NCBI GenBank assembly: GCA_023416335.1
Contig: JAEZHY010000202.1
Location: forward strand, 1 to 11,432
Direction of reading: 5' to 3'
DNA from: Pseudomonadota bacterium
GTDB lineage: Bacteria > Desulfobacterota > Syntrophobacteria > Syntrophobacterales > Syntrophobacteraceae
DNA: 11,432 nucleotides
Under the pieces are notes generated by a model that did not search any database, was not told where the DNA came from, and saw only the letters and a program-made list of their open reading frames with translations. Position numbers and translations under genes: made by a program. Positions 5,973 to 11,432 of the stretch are shown piece after piece; position 1 is the stretch's first letter, and each line of letters opens with the position of its first letter.

Positions 5973-8900
5973 ATGAAACTCCAAAATCATTTGCAATCTT
6001 CCCTTCCGGAGGCCGCTCGCGCTCCTTTCGACGTGATCGCTCTGGTTGCTTCGGCCGGTGGGTTGGAAGCCATTGATCGGATTCTGCGCCATCTTCCGCC
6101 CGGTTTTCCGGCGGCGGTGCTGGTGGTGCAGCACTTGGGCGGGAACACCAGCAGTCTCATTGAGATATTGGGCCGGCATTCGAGGCTCCCGGTGGTATGG
6201 GCCAAGGACGGAGCTTCCATCACGTCCGGGCAGGTGCAGGTCTGTCCACCCAGTACTAAGTTGGAGGTGCTGCCGGATAGAACCTGCTCCCTCACCCCCA
6301 GCGGGGCGTCATGGCGCGACAAACCACTCAACTTCCTTCTTGAGTCGCTTGCCGACAGCTTCGGGCCGCGAGCGATGGGGGTCGTTCTCACCGGTATGGG
6401 AAAGGACGGCGCGATGGGAGCGCGAACGCTCAAGCAGGCCGGGGGCACCGTCCTCGTCCAGAGCGAGGACACGGCCGCAGAGCCGGCCATGCCTCTGGCG
6501 GCTATCGAGATCGGGGCTGCCAGTCTCATCCTTCCCTTGCACAAGATCGGCCCGGTGATCGTAGACGTCATGTCCGGTGGCAGATTTCCTAGCCCGCGCA
6601 CCGAAATCGAAGCGATAGAAATGCTCTTTGCCGGACCCGGCGAGGCCCGCGAGGTTCTTCGCGGCATCGACTGGTCAACCACACCGCTCGGCCCGGTAAT
6701 GACATGGCCGCAGAGCCTGCGAACCATGGTAACCACCGTCCTTGCCTGCAGCTTCTCTATGTCCGTCCTCTGGGGGCAAGAGCTGACCATGATCTACAAC
6801 GATGCGTTCATCCCAATCCTTGGTCCTCTCCACCCCTCCAGCGCCGGTCTACCTGTCAGTTCAGTGTGGGTCAGAATGGGGGTCTCAAGTACAGCCGAAA
6901 TTGAGGAAGTGCTGCGTGCGGGCAAGCCGCTCCGTGGGGATGACGTGCTGTTCGAAGTGAACCGACGCGGCTTCGTAGAGGAGGCTTACCTGACCTACTC
7001 CAGCAGCCCGATCTACGACGAGGGCGGCAAAGTGGCAGGCGTGCTCGACACGTCGACCGAGACGACCTCGCGGGTGCTCTTCGAGCGTCGCCTCTCCCTG
7101 CTTCGCGCACTGTCAATGACAGGCACCGGGGTTGAAACCGCGCAGCAGGCTTGCGAGCGTGCAGCTCGAGTGCTGGCGGAGAATCCCAAGGATCTGCCGT
7201 TTGCACTTTTTTACCTGCTGGACGAGAGAGCGTTACGTGCCGACCTTGTTGCAACCGTGGGCCTGGAGAAAGGTTCTCCCGCCGCTCCACACAGCGTGGA
7301 TCTGCGGGATAGGCATCCCGCCTGGCCGCTCGCTAAAGTGATCGGGGAGGGTACATCGTCCGTGGTGGATGACCTTGACATGCGTTTCCACGGCTTCCAC
7401 ACGGGCCCGTGGCCCGAGGCCCCGGTGTCGGCGCTTCTCCTTCCGTTGCGTCCTGTTGCCGAAGATCGAGCGACAGGCGTCCTGGTCGTCGGCCTCAGTG
7501 CTCGCCTCCCGTTCGATGCAACGTACCGCGACTTCCTCGAACTTGTCGCCACGCAGGCAGGAGCAAGTCTTGCGGAGGCCGGCATCCGGCAGAAGGAGCG
7601 GGAGCGGTTTGACACGTTGACCAAGCTGGACCTTGCCAAGACCGAGTTTTTCTCCAATGTCAGTCACGAGTTTCGCACACCGCTCACTCTCCTGCTCGGC
7701 CCAATTGAGGAATTGCTTCACCAGCGTGAGAGGCTCCCAGCCCCACTGATGGATGATATCGAGCTTGCTTCCCGCAATGCCCATCGGCTGCTGAACCTCG
7801 TTGACACGCTTCTGGACTTCTCGCAGATTGAGGCCGGGCGGTTGCAGGCTCACTTTGAAGCGACCGATCTGGCCGCACTCACGGCCGACATCGCAAGCAT
7901 CTTTCGTAGCGCGGTCGAGCGTGCCGGGCTGCAGCTCCGGGTAGAGTGCTCCGATCTGTCCGAGCCAGTCTGGGTAGATAGGGAGATGTGGGAGAAGATC
8001 GTCTCAAACCTTCTCTCCAACGCCCTCAAGTTCACCTTCGAAGGTGAGATCGTAGTGGAGCTGAACTCACTGCCCCAGCATGTGGAACTCACTGTCCGCG
8101 ACACCGGAGTAGGCATCCCCAAATCTGAGCATCCCCACCTGTTCAAACGGTTTCATCGGGTACGGGGGACGCGCGCGCGCACACAAGAGGGGGCCGGTAT
8201 CGGACTGGCACTCGTCTACGAGTTGGTGAGACAACACCAAGGGCGGGTTCGCGTCAGGAGTGAAGTGGGCGAAGGCTCCGCGTTCACAGTGTGGATTCCC
8301 TCTGGTCGGCGCCCGGGGGTCGAACCTCAGATGGAGCGAGCGCTCATGAAGGGCAAGGCGGCGTTTGCCGCCGAGCTTGCCAAAGAAGCTATTCACTGGA
8401 ATGCAGATCCAGAAGCCGATAAGCCGCACCGGGCCGCTATTCTGGATGGCCCGTTTGATCCGACCAGCCTTTCTGCGCTACGGGCAAGGGCGGTTGGAGC
8501 GCGTGTGCTGGTTGTGGATGACAACCCCGACATGCGCAACTATTTTTACCGCCTGCTCTCGGAGCACTGGCAGGTAGAGAGCGCAATCGACGGAAAAGAC
8601 GCGCTAAGGCGTGCTCGCCGCACCCGCCCCGATCTCATCATTTCCGATGTCCTGATGCCCAACCTCGATGGGTTCGCCATGCTTCAGCAAATTCGCAAGG
8701 ATGAGTTCCTGAAGGCAATACCGGTCATCCTGGTGACAGCCCGAGCGGGCGAGGAAGCGGCCATCGAGGGACTCCTGGCCGGAGCCGACGACTATCTGGT
8801 CAAGCCCCTGTCAGCCCGCGAACTTGTGGCTCGAGTCGGAGCACAACTAGAGTTGACGCGGATGCGTAGTCAGAGCCAGCGGCAAATCCGCGAGGTTCTC

Positions 8901-10205
8901 GACACCATGCCTGCCGGCGTATACGCCTGCGACGCAGACGGCCGCCTCTCCTTCTATAACCGCCGGGCAGTGGAGCTGTGGGGGCGGGAGCCGAACCCGC
9001 ACGACCACCGCTGGGCACTGCGGGGTGCGTGGCGGGCGTACCAGCATGGAAGGCCGCTTCGCCCGAACAAGTCCCCGGTGGCGCATGTGCTGAAGACGGG
9101 GGAGGCAATTATTAACCGCGAGTTGGTGATCGAGCGGCCCAACCACTCCCGCATCGATATTTTGGTTAACGTCAGCCCGCTGCACGACGCAGACATGGCT
9201 GTCGTTGGGGCGGTTAGCGTTTTTCATAATATTACCGAGCACAAACGGGCAGAGGAAGCGCTACAGTGGCACCACAAGCTGACGATGGCCATGGAGGCAA
9301 CCAGGGCGGGCTGGTGCGATTGGGACTGGGTCACGGGCGAGACTTTGTGGAGCGAGAACGGTAAGCGCATCATGGGATTTAAAACCGAGGAGGATGCCCG
9401 GAGCGCCGAAGGTTGGCTCCAGCGCGTTCATCCGGAGGACCTCCCCAGGGTCGAAACCGACACCAGGCAGGCCGCCGACGAGCACCGCGATTTTTACTGC
9501 GAATACCGCATTATTCACCCCGACGGAGATATCCGCCACCTGCTTGGCACGGGCAGAATCTTATACGATGAAAATGACCGGCCGGTACGCAGCACCGGGC
9601 TGGTTATCGACATCACTGAGCGCAAACGCACCGAGGAGGCACTGCGAAAGAGTGAACTCCAGCTTACGGGTGAGTTGGAGGCAATGGTCCGTCTGCATGA
9701 GCTCGTTACCATGCTTCTTGGGTGCACCGATCTTCGCACCGCGCTCGAAGAGGTGCTCAGTGCCGCCATCACGCTGCTCGGTGCGGACATGGGTAACATT
9801 CAACTGCTCAACCCACAGAACAATTCTCTGGAGATTGTAGCCCATCGTGGATTCAGGAAGGACTTTCTCGACTACTTCCAGGCGGTGCGTGTTGGTGAGG
9901 GAGCAGTTTGCGGCAGGGCACTCGAATGGGGTGAGCGGGTGTTGATTGAGGATGTGCAGATTGACCAGGCGTTTGAACCGCATAGAGCCATCGCCGCCTC
10001 AGCCGGATTCAGGGCGGTGCAGTCTACACCTTTAATGAGCCGAAGCGGCAAGCTCCTGGGGATTCTTTCGACGCATTTCCGCAAGCCCCACCTTCCGTCG
10101 GAGCGCGACCTGCGAGTACTTGACCTCTACGCCCGCCAGGCAGCCGATTTTATCGAGCGAGTCCGTAGGGAAGATACCCTGAGCGAAAGTGGGGAACATT
10201 ACTGA
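5973..10205 (+). CDS. CheB methylesterase fused to a hybrid sensor histidine kinase, truncated at the 3' end
   Basis: 1410 aa. ATG at 5973, behind AGAGAGG, is preferred to ATG at 5868, which has no Shine-Dalgarno. Domains in order: CheB methylesterase, about 20-205, with Ser27 in ASAGG, His54 in VVQH and Asp145 in TGMGKDG as the triad, but no CheR; PAS, about 230-360 (IDWSTTPLGP type); GAF, about 375-540; HisKA with His565 in SHEFRTPL; HATPase, about 660-785, with N-box SNLLSNALKF, DTGVGIP and GAGIGLAL; REC, about 842-960, with VVDDN, phosphoacceptor Asp892 and the Lys of LVKP; PAS, about 970-1090; PAS-PAC, about 1100-1225; GAF, about 1240-1395. No membrane segment is visible, so it is probably cytoplasmic. 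Phosphate should pass from His565 to Asp892. The three sensor domains after REC have no output domain behind them. The end reads SESGEHY then TGA, after which TLFRTVDKVFQ continues in frame until the 154-bp repeat at 10240, so a C-terminal PAS and probably a second kinase have been lost. The gene looks more GC-rich than its neighbours. Confidence 0.88.
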   Translation: MKLQNHLQSSLPEAARAPFDVIALVASAGGLEAIDRILRHLPPGFPAAVLVVQHLGGNTSSLIEILGRHSRLPVVWAKDGASITSGQVQVCPPSTKLEVLPDRTCSLTPSGASWRDKPLNFLLESLADSFGPRAMGVVLTGMGKDGAMGARTLKQAGGTVLVQSEDTAAEPAMPLAAIEIGAASLILPLHKIGPVIVDVMSGGRFPSPRTEIEAIEMLFAGPGEAREVLRGIDWSTTPLGPVMTWPQSLRTMVTTVLACSFSMSVLWGQELTMIYNDAFIPILGPLHPSSAGLPVSSVWVRMGVSSTAEIEEVLRAGKPLRGDDVLFEVNRRGFVEEAYLTYSSSPIYDEGGKVAGVLDTSTETTSRVLFERRLSLLRALSMTGTGVETAQQACERAARVLAENPKDLPFALFYLLDERALRADLVATVGLEKGSPAAPHSVDLRDRHPAWPLAKVIGEGTSSVVDDLDMRFHGFHTGPWPEAPVSALLLPLRPVAEDRATGVLVVGLSARLPFDATYRDFLELVATQAGASLAEAGIRQKERERFDTLTKLDLAKTEFFSNVSHEFRTPLTLLLGPIEELLHQRERLPAPLMDDIELASRNAHRLLNLVDTLLDFSQIEAGRLQAHFEATDLAALTADIASIFRSAVERAGLQLRVECSDLSEPVWVDREMWEKIVSNLLSNALKFTFEGEIVVELNSLPQHVELTVRDTGVGIPKSEHPHLFKRFHRVRGTRARTQEGAGIGLALVYELVRQHQGRVRVRSEVGEGSAFTVWIPSGRRPGVEPQMERALMKGKAAFAAELAKEAIHWNADPEADKPHRAAILDGPFDPTSLSALRARAVGARVLVVDDNPDMRNYFYRLLSEHWQVESAIDGKDALRRARRTRPDLIISDVLMPNLDGFAMLQQIRKDEFLKAIPVILVTARAGEEAAIEGLLAGADDYLVKPLSARELVARVGAQLELTRMRSQSQRQIREVLDTMPAGVYACDADGRLSFYNRRAVELWGREPNPHDHRWALRGAWRAYQHGRPLRPNKSPVAHVLKTGEAIINRELVIERPNHSRIDILVNVSPLHDADMAVVGAVSVFHNITEHKRAEEALQWHHKLTMAMEATRAGWCDWDWVTGETLWSENGKRIMGFKTEEDARSAEGWLQRVHPEDLPRVETDTRQAADEHRDFYCEYRIIHPDGDIRHLLGTGRILYDENDRPVRSTGLVIDITERKRTEEALRKSELQLTGELEAMVRLHELVTMLLGCTDLRTALEEVLSAAITLLGADMGNIQLLNPQNNSLEIVAHRGFRKDFLDYFQAVRVGEGAVCGRALEWGERVLIEDVQIDQAFEPHRAIAASAGFRAVQSTPLMSRSGKLLGILSTHFRKPHLPSERDLRVLDLYARQAADFIERVRREDTLSESGEHY

Positions 10206-10239
10206 ACCCTGTTCCGGACGGTTGATAAGGTCTTCCAGG
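10203..10239 (+). pseudogene. Leftover PAS-coding codons after the kinase stop
   Basis: In frame after the TGA the sequence reads TLFRTVDKVFQ. Preceded by GEHY and with TGA replaced by CGA, it gives EHYRTLFRTVDKVFQ, a typical PAS-domain beginning (compare the common pattern E-x-Y-R-T-L-F-x-x-x-D-x-x-F). The frame then enters the inverted repeat and stops at TAG 10251. This shows that the gene once ran on and that a nonsense change and an insertion or recombination both cut it. Confidence 0.6.
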
Positions 10240-10393
10240 TATCCTGGGATTAGGGGGTGATCATTTTTCAGGAAAATCGGGAGAATGATTTGGAAGAGAT
10301 TGCAATGGACCACGGCCACGAAAGAATAAATTGCGGCAATCTAAGGAGACCGATTGCGCAATGTGCATGAACGTCCATAATCAAATTGAAACC
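10240..10393 (+). repeat. Right copy of the 154-bp inverted repeat
   Basis: Reverse complement of 5331-5484 with five base differences. Its inner end (10240) interrupts the PAS codons after the kinase, so it marks a true junction and probably the end of the inserted element. A small hairpin, CCAGG-TAT-CCTGG (10235-10247), straddles the junction. The inner half of the repeat includes GGGTGATCATTTTTC and GAGAATGATTT blocks. The outer part carries AAGGAG (10343-10348) and the start codons of a gene that points right. Confidence 0.9.
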
Positions 10394-10464
10394 CCCTGCA
10401 CGACCGTTTTCAGGAACTACATCGCCAGTATGAAGGTCTGCACAATCGCGCCATGAAGCTGCTT
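10361..10464 (+). pseudogene. Frameshifted N-terminal fragment of the same unrecognised gene, right copy
   Basis: ATG at 10361 follows AAGGAG by 12 bp and gives M-C-MNVHNQIET. At GAAACCCCCTG this copy lacks 4 bp compared with GAAACCACGCCCCTG of the left copy. If the 4 bp are restored, the frame continues as TPLHDRFQELHRQYEGLH and then NRAMKLL up to 10464, a helical, charged sequence with the look of real protein. Without them the frame ends after 31 codons. After KLL the frame goes straight into the R1 repeat as RAAEPQPK. I do not recognise the family; a transposase or small helical protein of the repeated element is possible. Confidence 0.45.
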
Positions 10465-10800
10465 AGGGCAGCAGAGCCGCAACCAAAGTACAAAGACAAA
10501 GACTTCATAACCACGAAAGGCACGAAAATCACGAAAGAAAACAATGGGATGGGGTTGGATGGGTGGAGCGGAGAGACTGTGTCGTGTAGTCGATGAAAAC
10601 CAGCCCAACCCCGGTCGGTTACGACACAGTCCCGGAGCGCAACTCATCGTTTTGGGATGAGCGATACGAGTACGAAACACACGAAAGTGCTGTTCGGTTC
10701 TCCTCGGCCTAAAGTGTACCTAAGAGTTTGATATTAAACGAGTTAAGACCGGCAGCATAAAAAATCTTGTTCAAAAAACAAGAAAATGACTGGTAGTAGT
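10465..10800 (+). repeat. R1 repeat, second copy (first unit of the tandem)
   Basis: The first part (10465-10540) matches the window-left copy: AGCAGAGCCGC, an A-rich stretch, TAACCACGAAA and three CACGAAANN units at 9-bp spacing. From 10522 on, a 279-bp unit begins that is repeated directly at 10801. The unit contains AACAATGGGATG, GGATGGGTGGAGCGGAG, a long inverted repeat (10575-10631), a CTCATC-GTTTTGG-GATGAG hairpin (about 10643-10661), more CACGAAA motifs, and TCTTGTT-CAAAA-AACAAGA near the end. No protein frame in it is convincing. Confidence 0.8.
10575..10631. repeat. 11-bp perfect inverted repeat in R1 unit 1
   Basis: GACTGTGTCGT (10575-10585) and ACGACACAGTC (10621-10631) are exact reverse complements around a 35-nt centre that itself begins to pair through AACC and GGTT. 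It would fold in DNA or RNA. Confidence 0.8.
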
Positions 10801-11080
10801 ACGAAAATAACGAAAGAAAACAATGGGATGAGGTCGGATGGGTGGAGCGGAGAGACTGTGTCGTGTTGTCGATGAAAACCAACCCAACCCCGGTCGGTTA
10901 CGACACAGTCCCGGAGCGCAACCCATCGTTTTGGGATGAGCGATACGAGTACGAAACACACGAAAGTGCTGTTCGGTTCTCCTCGGCTCCAAGTGTGCCT
11001 AAGAGGTTGATGTCAAACGATTTACAGAACCGGCAACAAGAAGATCTTGCTCAAAAAACAAGAAAACGACTGGTAGTAGT
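10801..11080 (+). repeat. R1 repeat, tandem duplicate unit
   Basis: Direct repeat of 10522-10800. The first 190 bp of the two units differ at about six positions; the last 90 bp differ much more, including an indel, so overall identity is about 91%. Both units end in ACTGGTAGTAGT followed by ACGA, so the junction is ACTGGTAGTAGT/ACGAA. The perfect inverted repeat is kept in both units, whereas the small CTCATC hairpin has lost a pair in this one. Confidence 0.85.
10854..10910. repeat. 11-bp perfect inverted repeat in R1 unit 2
   Basis: Same arms as in unit 1, at 10854-10864 and 10900-10910. The loop differs at two bases while both arms are unchanged. Confidence 0.8.
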
Positions 11081-11175
11081 ACGAAGAGGCATTATCCATT
11101 CGTGAGCAGGTAAAAACACTGATAGACATGGCAAAAAAGATAGCCGCGAAAAAGCAACCGACGCCTTCCCCATAG
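11080..11175 (+). pseudogene. 3' fragment of an unrecognised gene after the tandem repeat
   Basis: Directly after the last R1 unit a frame reads YEEALSIREQVKTLIDMAKK and then IAAKKQPTPSP before TAG at 11173-11175. The composition is helical and charged with a Lys/Pro tail, as at a natural C-terminus. A TAG just upstream (11077-11079), at the end of the R1 unit, closes the frame, so no start is available. It may be the tail of a gene that R1 interrupted, perhaps the same one whose head lies at 10361-10464; this cannot be proved here. YEEALSIRE also recalls a tetratricopeptide helix. Confidence 0.4.
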
Positions 11176-11432
11176 AAAATTTTGTATCGGACACTTTATT
11201 TATCAGCCGAGTTTCGGTGTGGAGTTCATGCCGGAAACCTACCCGGTGGCCTCAATCATGGAATGGCCTTCCGGCAAATTGGAAACTCAACTAATCAACG
11301 TTGAGCTCTCCTATATCCTCACCTCACCCAATCTCCAGGCATGAATCCCATTCCTGATTTTAATTCGATCACGCCCAACTACTTTTTCCCTGCCTGAAAC
11401 AACCGTATGTTATGGCTCGCGCAAGTGAAGCA
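11176..11432. other. Right end of the window, no convincing gene
   Basis: A 67-codon open stretch (11144-11344) with an internal ATG at 11228 has no Shine-Dalgarno or recognisable motif. GCCGGAA (11230-11236) and TTCCGGC (11269-11275) form a perfect 7-bp inverted repeat, extended by GGCC on both inner sides with a bulge; it could be a terminator-like or structured element, but no T-run follows. Confidence 0.35.

Noticed and set aside
5518..5976. 152-codon frame upstream of the kinase gene
   Set aside because: No Shine-Dalgarno, no motif, mixed low-information composition, and it overlaps the more credible kinase start.
5987..6790. 267-codon minus-strand frame inside the CheB region
   Set aside because: Antisense shadow of a GC-rich gene; Ser, Arg and Pro-rich with no domain.
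10203..10205. TGA at the kinase end as a selenocysteine codon
   Set aside because: The continuing frame stops 16 codons later at TAG inside the repeat, the family has Arg at this place, and no SECIS-like hairpin is evident right after the TGA.
10417..10992. Two similar minus-strand frames (FRTRIAHPKTM... type) in the R1 units
   Set aside because: They are alike only because the DNA is duplicated; base differences between the units are not biased to silent positions, and the ends are the spurious FRxFRxFRG frame of the 9-bp unit.
10522..11080. CRISPR array
   Set aside because: Only two units of about 280 bp with no short repeat-spacer pattern and no cas genes.
11144..11344. 67-codon frame near the right edge
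   Set aside because: Starts from a stop with no start codon until 11228, no Shine-Dalgarno, no recognisable motif, and overlaps the other fragment frame.

Overview
The window looks like bacterial chromosome from a Gram-negative organism with a moderately GC-rich genome. A lineage such as Desulfobacterota or another proteobacterium is plausible, because CACGAAA-type intergenic repeats, a PIG-L deacetylase, an MsbA-type exporter and a giant hybrid kinase would fit there. This is an inference; no rRNA or other marker gene is present to fix the taxonomy.

Left third (1-3302, minus strand). An ABC half-exporter (1533-3302) is followed by an unlisted 31-codon membrane-peptide ORF (1307-1402). Its stop overlaps the GTG start of a secreted PIG-L/LmbE-type deacetylase (156-1310) as GTGA. 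A copy of a dispersed repeat (R1) lies just after the deacetylase and runs off the left edge. These genes fit export and deacetylation of a glycan or glycolipid.

Middle (3303-5223, plus strand). A 470-bp non-coding stretch with several hairpins precedes a medium-chain oxidoreductase. Its N-terminus is encoded upstream of any ATG/GTG/TTG and appears to begin at an ATC codon placed exactly behind a strong Shine-Dalgarno. A small secreted cupin follows in the same direction.

Right half (5224-11432). A very large sensory gene (5973-10205) encodes CheB methylesterase - PAS - GAF - HisKA - HATPase - REC - PAS - PAS - GAF. It lies between two inverted, about 97% identical 154-bp repeats (5331-5484 and 10240-10393). 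The gene is cut at its 3' end: the TGA stop sits where an Arg would continue into another PAS domain, about a dozen further PAS-like codons remain readable, and then the repeat begins. Each repeat carries a ribosome-binding site and the first codons of the same unrecognised gene, pointing outward. The pair is therefore best read as two broken copies of one mobile or duplicated element. Beyond it are gene fragments and a 280-bp tandem duplication of the structured R1 repeat (10522-11080). The last 250 bp show no convincing gene.

The region of greatest interest is the right half: a severed CheB-hybrid-kinase fusion between divergent element remnants, next to an expanding structured repeat family attached to gene ends.
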